Positions 56,334 to 64,000 of a stretch of 64,000 nt of DNA are shown in pieces. Origin of the DNA: Verrucomicrobium sp. (GTDB lineage: Bacteria > Verrucomicrobiota > Verrucomicrobiia > Methylacidiphilales > GAS474); the NCBI GenBank assembly GCA_028283855.1, contig JAPWJX010000003.1, positions 930,001-994,000 of the forward strand, written 5' to 3'. The position numbers and the translations under genes are program-made. Below the pieces are notes generated by a model. That model was not told the origin of the DNA. It searched no databases and saw nothing but the letters and a program-made list of their open reading frames with translations. Positions within the stretch are counted from its first letter, which is position 1, and the number at the start of each line of letters is the position of its first letter.

Positions 56334-58552
56334 GCCGCGGCCTCTCCTCCGGCGGTGCGGATCTTGCCGCGCTGGCGCATGCGGGCGGCGTCGATGAGCA
56401 TCTTGCCGGCCCAGCGGTAGACGTTGAATTCCTTTACCAGCGCGGCCATGTTCTGCATGCGGTCCCGCTGCTCCAGCGGGGGCATGGTCAGGGCCAAGTG
56501 GAGCGCGGCGGCGCACTGGTCGATGTCGTAGGGGTTGACGATGAGCGCCTCGGAAAGCTCCCGCGCCGCGCCGGTGAACTGGCTGAGGATGAGGACGCCC
56601 TGCTCGTCGTCGTTCCGCGCGGCGACGAATTCCTTGGCCACCAGGTTCATGCCGTCGTGCAGGCTGCTGACGAAGCAGAGCTCCGCGGCCCGGAAGTGCT
56701 CGAAGACGGAGTGGGCGTCGTGGTGCTCCACTTTCAGGACGATGGGGTCGTAGCCGGGGCGGCCGAAGCGGGCGTTGATCCGCTCCGCCAGCTGGCGCAC
56801 CTCCTGGTCGAGGGCCTGGTATTGGCCGATGGTGGTGCGGCTGGGCGCGGCGATCTGGATGAAGGAGAAGCGGCCGATCCATTCCGGCTGCAGCTCCAGC
56901 AGGCGTTCCACGGCCAGGAAGCGCTCCTGGATGCCCTTGGTGTAGTCGAGCCGCTCCACGCCGATCCCCAGGAGGCGTTCCTCCTCCATGCCGTTCATCT
57001 TGCGGATGTGGCGGCGGCACTCCCGCACGGAGCGCCCGGCGGTCTCCCAGCGGGGCGGCCACTCGATGGAGATGGGGTAGCGGTTCACCGCGCAGAGCTG
57101 GCCGCCCAGGGTGACGGTGGAGTGCTCCCGGTCGATGCGGGATTCCAGGAGCCGGTCGACGGAGTCCAGGAAGTTGTTGCAGTGGTAGCGGGTGTGGAAG
57201 CCCAGGATGCTGCTGCCCAGGAGGCCGCGGAGGATCTCCTCCCGCCACGGGCAGATGCCGAAGGACTCGGCGTTGGGCCACGGAATGTGCCAGAAGGTGA
57301 TGATGGTGGCGCGGGGCAGGCGCCGGCGGACCATCTCCGGCAGGAGGGCGAAGTGGTAGTCCTGCACCAGGATGACGGGGTTTTCCGTGCGGGCTTCCTC
57401 CACCACCGCGTCGGCAAAGCGCTCGTTGACCCGCACGTATTGCTGCCAGTCGCTGCTGCGGAAGATGGGCCGCGTGTGGGCGATGTGGCAGAGCGGCCAG
57501 AGCCCCTCGTTGGCGAAGCCGTAGTAGTAGCCCTGCTCCTCCTCCTTGGAGAGCCAGATGCGGCGGATGGAGTAGAAGGGGTCTTCCGGGGGGACGCGCA
57601 CGTGGTCGCGGGCGTCGACGGTCTCCCGGTCGGCGTCGCCGCTGCCGTGGGCGATCCAGGTGCCGGAGCAGGCGCGCATGACCGGTTCCAGCGCGGTGAC
57701 CAGGCCGCTGGCCGGGACCTGGACGATGATCTGCCCGTCCTTCCCGTGCCGGTGGATGTAGGGCTCCCGGTTGGAGACGGTGAGGATCTCCTCCCCGGCC
57801 AATTCCTTGTGGAGGATTTCCTTGAGGGCCAGCGGGCTCCAGTTGATCTGGTTCTCGTCCCGCACGTGGCGGCTCACCTCCAGCTCCTTCACCAGGGCGC
57901 GCAGCTCCTTGGCGATCGGCTGCAGCTCGGGGGAGCGGATCTGGCTCACCGGCCGCAGGAGGCCCTCCCCGCGCATGAGCGCCTGCATGCCGGAGATCCA
58001 CCCCTTCCAGCTCAGCTGGGCCACCAGCACGGTGGTGAGGGAGACGATCAGGCCGATGCCGACGAAGAGGTAGAAGATGCCCTTCTTGGTGTCGTCGCTC
58101 CGGTGCTGGATGAAGCTCATGTCGTGGACCAGGAGGAGGCGGCCCAGGGCCTGCCCTTCGTTGCCTTGCAGGGCGCGGGAGGAGACGTAGAGGGGGCCGC
58201 TGGTCAGGACGACGCGGTGCGGGACGGGGGAAAGCAGGTCGGCGGGCGGGAGGTCCCGGGGGAAGCTTTCCGTTTTGTACAGCAGGCGGCCCGCCGGATC
58301 GCAGACGCCCGCCGCGTAGAGGCGCTCGTCCCGCACCATGCGGCTGAAGAGCATTTGGATGCGGGCGGCGTCCTTGGTCTCCACGAGGGAGGAGATCGTG
58401 TCCTCCAGGGAATTGAAGATCAGCTCGGAGCGGGCGTTCAGGTCGCGTCCGAACCACTTGGCGCTGAAATGGTCGACGACGGGAATGAGCGCGTAGGCGA
58501 TGGCCGCCAAAACGAGGATCAGTGGCAGGATGAAGCGGAGGGAAAGGCGCAT
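56330..58552 (-). CDS. otsA: Membrane-anchored trehalose-6-phosphate synthase
   Basis: A 740-residue protein. Residues about 1-240 form a sensor-like module: helix at 7-25, periplasmic part with [20 protein letters not shown] and [13 protein letters not shown], second helix near 173-193 and a HAMP-like/coiled stretch. The rest is GT20: [56 protein letters not shown] and [18 protein letters not shown]. It makes trehalose-6-phosphate from UDP-glucose and glucose-6-phosphate. Usual OtsA (about 450-500 residues) lacks the sensor part. Start ATG 58552; first gene of otsA-otsB-marR. Confidence 0.92.
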   Translation of the reverse strand: MRLSLRFILPLILVLAAIAYALIPVVDHFSAKWFGRDLNARSELIFNSLEDTISSLVETKDAARIQMLFSRMVRDERLYAAGVCDPAGRLLYKTESFPRDLPPADLLSPVPHRVVLTSGPLYVSSRALQGNEGQALGRLLLVHDMSFIQHRSDDTKKGIFYLFVGIGLIVSLTTVLVAQLSWKGWISGMQALMRGEGLLRPVSQIRSPELQPIAKELRALVKELEVSRHVRDENQINWSPLALKEILHKELAGEEILTVSNREPYIHRHGKDGQIIVQVPASGLVTALEPVMRACSGTWIAHGSGDADRETVDARDHVRVPPEDPFYSIRRIWLSKEEEQGYYYGFANEGLWPLCHIAHTRPIFRSSDWQQYVRVNERFADAVVEEARTENPVILVQDYHFALLPEMVRRRLPRATIITFWHIPWPNAESFGICPWREEILRGLLGSSILGFHTRYHCNNFLDSVDRLLESRIDREHSTVTLGGQLCAVNRYPISIEWPPRWETAGRSVRECRRHIRKMNGMEEERLLGIGVERLDYTKGIQERFLAVERLLELQPEWIGRFSFIQIAAPSRTTIGQYQALDQEVRQLAERINARFGRPGYDPIVLKVEHHDAHSVFEHFRAAELCFVSSLHDGMNLVAKEFVAARNDDEQGVLILSQFTGAARELSEALIVNPYDIDQCAAALHLALTMPPLEQRDRMQNMAALVKEFNVYRWAGKMLIDAARMRQRGKIRTAGGEAAA

Positions 58553-58592
58553 GAGGGGGGAAACCTAATTTCATTTTATATAAAAGTAAATA

Positions 58593-60179
58593 ATGCATAA
58601 AGCGCGTTTGCCTCCTTTGCCCGGAGGGCGCACGCTGGATGCCTTGATGAACAAGGCCGTCGAATCGCTGCTGGCGCGGGCCGTCCAGGCGCATCAGGCG
58701 GGGAAGATTTCCGCCGCGCGGGTGCAATACCAGCAGGTGCTCCGGCAGGCCCCGCAGCATCCGGTGGCGCTCAATCTGCTGGGCGTCACCCATCTTCAGG
58801 AAGGGGAGACGGAAAAGGGCCTGGGCTTCATCGACCGGGCCCTCTCCTTTACGCCCCGCTACGCGGAGGCGTGGTGCAACCGCTCCGCCGCGCTCAAGGC
58901 GCTGGGCCGCCATCTGGACGCGGCGGAGGCGGCGCAAAAGGCGCTGGCCCTCAATCCCGAATATCCCGAGGCGCTCAACAATCTGGGCGCCGCCCTCCAC
59001 GAGCTGCGCCGCTACGGGGAGGCGGCGGAGGCCTGCCGGCGCGCCGTGGCGCTGCGGCCGGGCTATGTCGACGCGTGGAGCAACCTGGGCTCCGCCTGCA
59101 AAGCCCTGCGCCGCTACCCGGAAGCGGAGGCGGCCTACGCCCGCGCCATCGCGCTCCAGCCTTCCTTTGCCGACGCCCATCACAATCTGGGCGCCGTGCT
59201 GGAGGAAACCAACCGGCACGACGCGGCGCTGGCCTCCTACGAGCGGGCGCTGGCCGCGCAGCCCGGCCACGTCGAGGCGGCGTGGAGCCGCGGCCTCCTT
59301 TTTTTAAGCCAGGGCCGCCTGGAGGAGGGGTGGCGGATTTACGAGCGCCGCTGGGAGCGGAAAAAGATCCGCCCCCTTCATCCCTCTCCCTGGCCGCTCT
59401 GGCTGGGGGAAACGCCGCTGGAGGGGAAGCGCCTCCTTATCCAATACGAGCAGGGTTTCGGCGATTTCTTCCAGATGGCCCGCTATTTCCCGCAGCTCCA
59501 GGCGCGCGGCGCGCGGTGCTTTCTCCAGGTGCCGGAGCCGCTCCGGGCGCTGGCGGCGCGCAATTTCCCGGAGATGGAGCTCCTGGGCCCGCGGGAAAAC
59601 CCGCCGGAGGCCGACTGCCGCATCCCGTTCATGAGCCTGCCCCGCGCCTTTGGCGGCATTCCCGCCGCCACGCCTTACCTGGCCGCCGATCCGGCGAAGG
59701 CGGCGGCCTGGCGCGCGCGGCTGGGGGAAGGGGACTTCCCGCGCGTCGGGCTGGTCTGGCGGGGAAACCCGGAACACGCCAACGATCACAACCGCTCAGC
59801 CCGGCTGGCCGATTTCCTGCCGCTTTTGGCCCGGCCCGACGTCCAGTGCGTCGTGCTGCAAAAGGACCTCGCGCCGGAGGAGGCCGCCCTCCTGGCCCGC
59901 TATGGGAATGTGGCGGCGGCCGGCCCGCATTTGGCCGATTTTGACGACACGGCGGCCGTGATCTCCCTCCTGGACCGCGTTATCTCGATCGACTCGGCCG
60001 TGGCCCACCTGGCGGGGGCGCTGGGCCGGCCGCTTTCCCTCCTGCTGCCGTTCAGCGCCGATTGGCGCTGGGGAATCGGCCGCGCCGAGACGCCGTGGTA
60101 CCCCGCGGCGCGGCTCTTCCGGCAGGGTGCGCCGGGCCAGTGGAACGGCCCGGTGGCCGCCGCCGCGGCGGGTTCGTAA
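58593..60179 (+). CDS. TPR protein with C-terminal glycosyltransferase-like domain
   Basis: A 528-residue protein. Residues about 20-240 hold about six TPR units (AVQAHQAGKISAARVQYQQV, ALNNLGAALHELRRYGEAAE, AWSNLGSACKALRRYPEAEA, AHHNLGAVLEETNRHDAALA). The rest is GT9-like: RLLIQYEQGFGDFFQMARYF, RVGLVWRGNPEHANDHNRSA and VISIDSAVAHLAGALGRPLS. The TPR-glycosyltransferase layout is like that found for protein or lipid glycosylation enzymes. ATG 58593 follows an AT-rich stretch; ATG 58647 is an alternative start. Divergent from otsA. Confidence 0.82.
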   Translation: MHKARLPPLPGGRTLDALMNKAVESLLARAVQAHQAGKISAARVQYQQVLRQAPQHPVALNLLGVTHLQEGETEKGLGFIDRALSFTPRYAEAWCNRSAALKALGRHLDAAEAAQKALALNPEYPEALNNLGAALHELRRYGEAAEACRRAVALRPGYVDAWSNLGSACKALRRYPEAEAAYARAIALQPSFADAHHNLGAVLEETNRHDAALASYERALAAQPGHVEAAWSRGLLFLSQGRLEEGWRIYERRWERKKIRPLHPSPWPLWLGETPLEGKRLLIQYEQGFGDFFQMARYFPQLQARGARCFLQVPEPLRALAARNFPEMELLGPRENPPEADCRIPFMSLPRAFGGIPAATPYLAADPAKAAAWRARLGEGDFPRVGLVWRGNPEHANDHNRSARLADFLPLLARPDVQCVVLQKDLAPEEAALLARYGNVAAAGPHLADFDDTAAVISLLDRVISIDSAVAHLAGALGRPLSLLLPFSADWRWGIGRAETPWYPAARLFRQGAPGQWNGPVAAAAAGS

Positions 60180-60222
60180 AAAGTTTTTACGCTTGGCGCG
60201 GTAATTGCTTCCCACCGCGTCC

Positions 60223-60495
60223 ATGACGCCGGAACAGGCTGCCCGTTACCGTGCGCGCGTCGTCCTGGAGGACGGAACCGTCCTGTTAAAGGACCTCTAC
60301 GCGCGCTCGCCGCTGGCTTGTCTCCGCGATTTCTACCACCTGCTCCTGGACGAGATGGGGGAGGCCTTCGCCCTCTTCCCCGACTTCGACGACTGGCTTG
60401 GCCAGACCGCCGCGGAGCACGGCTTGGAAGGCGGCGCCCCGCCGGAGCGGGTCCTCCGCGCGCTCCTGGACGCCGGCACGCTGCGGCGCGACTAA
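60223..60495 (+). CDS. Small unknown protein upstream of M48/UbiB giant gene
   Basis: A 90-residue acidic protein: TPEQAARYRARVVLEDGTVL, LYARSPLACLRDFYHLLLDE, MGEAFALFPDFDDWLGQTAA. It has no signal peptide or membrane helix and no family I recognise. ATG 60223 is preferred to an upstream TTG. It is separated by 18 bp from the start of the giant gene on the same strand and is likely cotranscribed; a chaperone or partner role is only a guess. Confidence 0.6.
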   Translation: MTPEQAARYRARVVLEDGTVLLKDLYARSPLACLRDFYHLLLDEMGEAFALFPDFDDWLGQTAAEHGLEGGAPPERVLRALLDAGTLRRD

Positions 60496-60513
60496 GGCCC
60501 AGGCCCAGATTTC

Positions 60514-63500
60514 ATGCAGAACCTCGAGCACCTCTCCCGTCCCATGATCGACCGTTTCCGCTTCGCCGGGGACGCTGAAACCTGGCCCTCCTTCCAGGAG
60601 GACATGACGCGGATCCTTCTGCGCCTCGACCCGGAGACCTCCTTCCGGCCCATTTTCCACATCACCGACGAGCCGGTGCTCAACGCCTTCACCTTTGCCG
60701 ACGAAAACGGGCAGCAGCACATCGCCTTTACGAAGAAGATGATTGAGTTCTTCGAGAACGAGGACCAGCTGGCCTTCGTCCTGGGGCACGAGCTGGGCCA
60801 CCCCACTTTCCAAAAGAAATACCGCCCCAAGTTCAACGAGCGGACGCAGGAGAACTACGCCGACCTCCACTCGATCGACATGATGATCGCCTCCGGTTAC
60901 CAGGGGGAGCAGGGCGCCGTCTTCTTTGAGCGGCTCCACGCCGCCGTGGTCCAAAAATACCGGGAGAAGCACAAGGACGCCGACAGCAACGAGGTGGACC
61001 GCAATTCCTTCCTGGACCCGCACAGCCCCTTGTCCAGCCGGGTGGAGGCGATCCGCGCCCACATCCACGGCAACTGGGAGCAGGCCGGGCGCTATCCGGA
61101 GCCGCATCCCCTCCACCCCGTTTCGGAAGCCACGCTCCGCCACCACGCCGTCGCCGTCCACCGCAGCACCTGGGATTTGACGAAGAAGGAACAGGGCTTC
61201 GACGCCCTTGCGCCGGAGGCCAAGCTGGCCCTGATCCGCGCCCACATCGAGCAGCCGAACGCCCATCTGCGCCACGCCGCGCTCAAGGAGCTGCCGAAGA
61301 TCGGCCTCGATCCGCAGAATGCCGCCCACGTCGCCTCCATTGACAGCCTGGCCGATTATTACCTGAACATCCGCTCGACCAATCCCCAAGAGGCGGGCCA
61401 GACCGCCCCGGACCAGGACCTCTTTTACAAGCAGGCCCTCGGGGCCCTCGGCTTGCAGTCGGGGCCGCTCGGCGGGCTCAAGGACCTGCAGGCGGGCTTC
61501 GCCGCGCTGGGGGCGGCCCGCGACCCGGAGGCGGTGAAGGCCGCCGCCGCGCAGGTCGGCGCCGCGTGGAAGGAAGTCGAGCAATGCTTCAAGGCGGAGG
61601 AGAAGGACGAGCGCCTTTCCCTGGAGCTGGCGGGATTCCAGGCGTTTCCCAAGCCGGAATTGGTCGACGGGGCCATCCCCCTGCCCGCTCCGTGGGAGCC
61701 GGTGCTGGAAGTCCTCCGCGCCACGCGGGGCGAGCCGGAGGCCCACGCCGCCGTCTTCCAGGCCGCGCTGCTGACCGGCCTCCTGTGCGACCGCCGCTTC
61801 CAGGAATACGGGGAAGGGGAGATGAAGCAGGGCGCCGTCATCCGCCACAGCTCGGAAGTCTTTCAGGCCATGCAGCGCATCCAGCCGGAGAAGCCGGAAT
61901 TTCCCGAACTCTACGCCGGGGAAAAGCCGCTGCGCGCCGGGACGTTCTTCAAGCGCCGGGAGGCGCTCCGCCGCCTGGTCCCGCTGGAGGAGGTCGCCTC
62001 CTTCCGCGACCTGGAGAATTATCTTAACGCCCGCCCCTCCCTCTTCAGCGTCCCCGTGGCGAAGGGGAAGGCGGAAGCCACTCCGGAACGGGTGGCCGCG
62101 CACCAGCAGGTCGTCGCCGCGCTGGGACGGATTTCCGCCGCCCTGCCCGCCGACGCTCCGGAGGAGGCGCGGGAGGAATTTCAGGACCAGGCGCTGGCCT
62201 TTTTCTCCGAAAACCTGCGCGGGCAGGGGCGCACCGCCTTTGACCTGCGCGGCGATCACGGCCCGGAATACCGGGCCGCCCAGCAGCCGTACATCGACTT
62301 CGTCATGTCGCCGGAGAGCCCCTTCGACACGGAGCACCGCCTCCAGTTCCTCCGCTTCCTGCGTTACAACGCCGCCCGCCCGGGGGAGGGGGCCAAGTTC
62401 CTTTCCCTCCTGGGGAGGGAGCTGCCCCCGCGCTTCGCGGAGGCCCTGGCGGAAGGGCTGCCGGACGCGGCCCGTCCCCTGCTGCCCGGCAAGGGTCCCG
62501 CCGCGCCGGAAAGCCCGGTGGAAGACCTCCTGGCCGTGCTGGAATCGACCGCGACCACGGCGGCCATCGCGGAGGAAGCCCTGCACGCCGAGCTGACCGA
62601 TCCGGCCACCGCGCCCGCCTCCCCCTACGCGCCGCAGGTGGACGGCGTCCTTAAAGCCTTCGGCCGCCTTTCCATGCAGAACCCGACGGGCCGCTCCGTG
62701 GCCAGCCCGCGCCTGCTCCAGGACCTGGACCAGCGTTTCCGCGCGTTCGAGGCGCGCCGCCAGGGATCGCCGGAAGGGCGGCTCGCGGAGGTCGGCCCGG
62801 AGCGTTTCCTGGCCCAGGTGCGGCGGCTGGACGGCGTGGGCCTATTGGCCGACAAGCCCCACCTCCAGGAAAAGATGGGGACGGCGGCGCTGGAGACGAT
62901 CGCGGCGCAGCCGAGCTTCGCCGCGCGGCACGGGCTCTACCTTTCCATGCTGCAGGGCAACTCCGTGGCCGATCCCCGCCTGTCCGGGGGGCTCATCAAG
63001 GGCTGGGCGGAAAACCTGCGCGGCCACCTGGGCCTGGACACTCATCCCCGTTTCGTCGACCGCATCCGCCCCTTCCTATTCCAGGTGCGGCATGAGGGGA
63101 ACCGGAAGGAGCTTTTCGAGGAGCTGGCCGTCGCCGTCGAGGCGCAGGAGGCCACCTGCAAGATCATCCGCGACCACCTGGAATTCAGCCGCGGGGAAGT
63201 CTACCCGCTGGGGCTGGCCATCAACGGCGTCGACGAGCTCGTCGGCCTGTGCGACCGCAACCCGCGTGTCCGCTCCGCCACGCTCGACTTCTTCACCAAC
63301 CGCTACAGCGGCGCGGCCACCCACCGTTACGCGGGCGTCCTCCTGCAGGAAGGGGGCCTCGATCCGCTGGCGAAGATGGCGGGGCACGTGGGCCTGGGCG
63401 GCGGAAAATTGACGGCCAAGGACGTCATGGGCGTCGCCCACCTGCCCCTGGCCTCCCTGCACAAGCGCTTCTGGGCCCTGCCCATCAGCGCGCGGGCGGT

Positions 63501-64000
63501 GCTTCTGAGCAATATCATCGTCGGCCCGCCGACGAAGGTCGACCACGCCAAGAGCGAGGCCGCCTTCAACCGGGCGACGGAGCAGATCCTTTCCCAGGTC
63601 TTCCCCGGCGGGAGCCCGGAGGCGCTGGCCTCCCGGGACCTCCTGCGGGCCTTCCACAGGGCCTGCCGCTCCGACACGGAGCGCGGCGTGGTCCTGGGCG
63701 CGCTCATGGCGGGCGAGCAGCGTAGCCACGGCGTCTCCCGCCGCAGCGCGGGCGAGGTGCTGGCCGGCGTCCTGCAGGACATGGGCCCCGCCTATGTGAA
63801 GCTGGGCCAGGCCATCGAGAGCCACCCGCTCACCCCCGCGTCCATCAAGGGCGCCCTCGTCGGCCTGAAGGCCAATGTCGACCGCCCGCCCCGCTGGGAG
63901 ATCTGGGAGCAGATCAACCGGGCGGCGGGGGGCCTCAAGGGGCGGATCGTCCACCTGGGGAAGGCCCTGGGCGCGGCCTCCGTCAACGTGGCCATGGAGG
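60514..64000 (+). CDS. Giant fusion: M48-type metallopeptidase plus UbiB/ABC1-type kinase-like domain (3' partial)
   Basis: The frame from ATG 60514 is open to the end of the window (1162 codons seen). The N-terminal part has a zinc peptidase site: FVLGHELGHPTFQKK (His92, Glu93, His96), third ligand Glu113 in ENYADLHSIDMMIASGY, and DPHSPLSSRVEAIRAHIHG, the M48 pattern with no membrane helix. About 900 residues of mainly helical sequence follow with no recognised domain. At the end, LQDMGPAYVKLGQAIES carries the UbiB hallmark K-x-G-Q (Lys1096 to Gln1099) and LGKALGAASVNVAME resembles the Ala-rich loop (A-A-S near 1154-1156) of ADCK/UbiB kinases. The catalytic kinase core must lie beyond 64000. 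No signal peptide, so probably cytoplasmic. Confidence 0.75.
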   Translation, partial: MQNLEHLSRPMIDRFRFAGDAETWPSFQEDMTRILLRLDPETSFRPIFHITDEPVLNAFTFADENGQQHIAFTKKMIEFFENEDQLAFVLGHELGHPTFQKKYRPKFNERTQENYADLHSIDMMIASGYQGEQGAVFFERLHAAVVQKYREKHKDADSNEVDRNSFLDPHSPLSSRVEAIRAHIHGNWEQAGRYPEPHPLHPVSEATLRHHAVAVHRSTWDLTKKEQGFDALAPEAKLALIRAHIEQPNAHLRHAALKELPKIGLDPQNAAHVASIDSLADYYLNIRSTNPQEAGQTAPDQDLFYKQALGALGLQSGPLGGLKDLQAGFAALGAARDPEAVKAAAAQVGAAWKEVEQCFKAEEKDERLSLELAGFQAFPKPELVDGAIPLPAPWEPVLEVLRATRGEPEAHAAVFQAALLTGLLCDRRFQEYGEGEMKQGAVIRHSSEVFQAMQRIQPEKPEFPELYAGEKPLRAGTFFKRREALRRLVPLEEVASFRDLENYLNARPSLFSVPVAKGKAEATPERVAAHQQVVAALGRISAALPADAPEEAREEFQDQALAFFSENLRGQGRTAFDLRGDHGPEYRAAQQPYIDFVMSPESPFDTEHRLQFLRFLRYNAARPGEGAKFLSLLGRELPPRFAEALAEGLPDAARPLLPGKGPAAPESPVEDLLAVLESTATTAAIAEEALHAELTDPATAPASPYAPQVDGVLKAFGRLSMQNPTGRSVASPRLLQDLDQRFRAFEARRQGSPEGRLAEVGPERFLAQVRRLDGVGLLADKPHLQEKMGTAALETIAAQPSFAARHGLYLSMLQGNSVADPRLSGGLIKGWAENLRGHLGLDTHPRFVDRIRPFLFQVRHEGNRKELFEELAVAVEAQEATCKIIRDHLEFSRGEVYPLGLAINGVDELVGLCDRNPRVRSATLDFFTNRYSGAATHRYAGVLLQEGGLDPLAKMAGHVGLGGGKLTAKDVMGVAHLPLASLHKRFWALPISARAVLLSNIIVGPPTKVDHAKSEAAFNRATEQILSQVFPGGSPEALASRDLLRAFHRACRSDTERGVVLGALMAGEQRSHGVSRRSAGEVLAGVLQDMGPAYVKLGQAIESHPLTPASIKGALVGLKANVDRPPRWEIWEQINRAAGGLKGRIVHLGKALGAASVNVAME

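Noticed and set aside
58560-58592. Promoter boxes in the AT-rich stretch before the TPR-glycosyltransferase gene
   Set aside because: AT-rich sequence with TATATA is present, but no -35 at correct distance and orientation could be assigned, so it is not listed as a feature.
56334-59270. Upstream extension of the otsB frame to 1241 codons
   Set aside because: The part above the ATG at 56333 overlaps otsA and the TPR gene and shows no domain; OtsB has normal length from 56333.

Overview
This is a gene-dense, high-GC bacterial chromosome segment with almost no intergenic space. It carries about 60 protein-coding genes. I found no tRNA, rRNA, CRISPR array, insertion sequence or integrase. The gene set is that of a diderm (LPS-making) bacterium: heptose and Kdo synthesis, LptA/LptC-like export proteins, apolipoprotein N-acyltransferase, and a Wzm/Wzt-type polysaccharide exporter. 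Hopanoid-type squalene genes (hpnC, fused hpnD-hpnE), an LMF1-type protein, Rho with a long N-terminal insert and an unusual DnaG suggest the PVC group, most likely Verrucomicrobiota. That placement is inference; no 16S or ribosomal protein genes are present to confirm it.

Layout. 0-13 kb: end of a PepSY-type membrane protein, hybrid histidine kinase, glycosyltransferase, UppP, cation/proton antiporter, large membrane protein, DnaJ-like chaperone, a stress cluster (CsbD, DUF1328, ferritin-like DUF892), a small membrane protein plus DUF748 protein behind a good sigma-54-like site, and two tandem ChaN/TraB-like genes. 13-22 kb: azoR/tetR divergent pair, dnaG-rpoD operon (rpoD is frameshifted in this sequence), then DUF362, mazG, M14 peptidase and pheA. 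22-24 kb: two tandem paralogues of no family I recognise. 24-30 kb: LPS inner-core operon hldE1-gmhB-kdsB-pyrG-kdsA-lptC-lptA. 30-33 kb: hpnC and hpnDE. 33-43 kb: coaE, rho, galE, folD, an epimerase, lnt, methyltransferase, hpt, TPR protein, LMF-like protein and a peroxiredoxin. 43-47 kb: translationally coupled FAD oxidase, unknown gene, DUF47 and Pit. 47-53 kb: L,D-transpeptidase, heptosyltransferase and a polysaccharide ABC-export operon. 53-58.5 kb: PilT-like ATPase, HPt plus response-regulator/GGDEF pair, MarR, and otsB with a membrane-anchored otsA. 58.6-64 kb: TPR-glycosyltransferase, a small unknown protein, and a giant open-ended gene that joins an M48-type metallopeptidase to a UbiB/ABC1-type kinase-like domain.

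Main points of interest: (1) the M48/UbiB giant protein running off the right edge; (2) the tandem unknown paralogue pair at 22.0-24.1 kb; (3) a DnaG that has lost three of four zinc ligands, next to a sigma-70 with a histone-H1-like Lys/Ala/Pro tail; (4) fused HpnD-HpnE; (5) a sensor-like membrane OtsA; (6) a repeated architecture in which convergent genes overlap by exactly 4 bp within CTAG/TTAA/CTAA. Two genes (rpoD and the second ChaN-like gene) each need a one-base correction, which suggests sequence error at those points.
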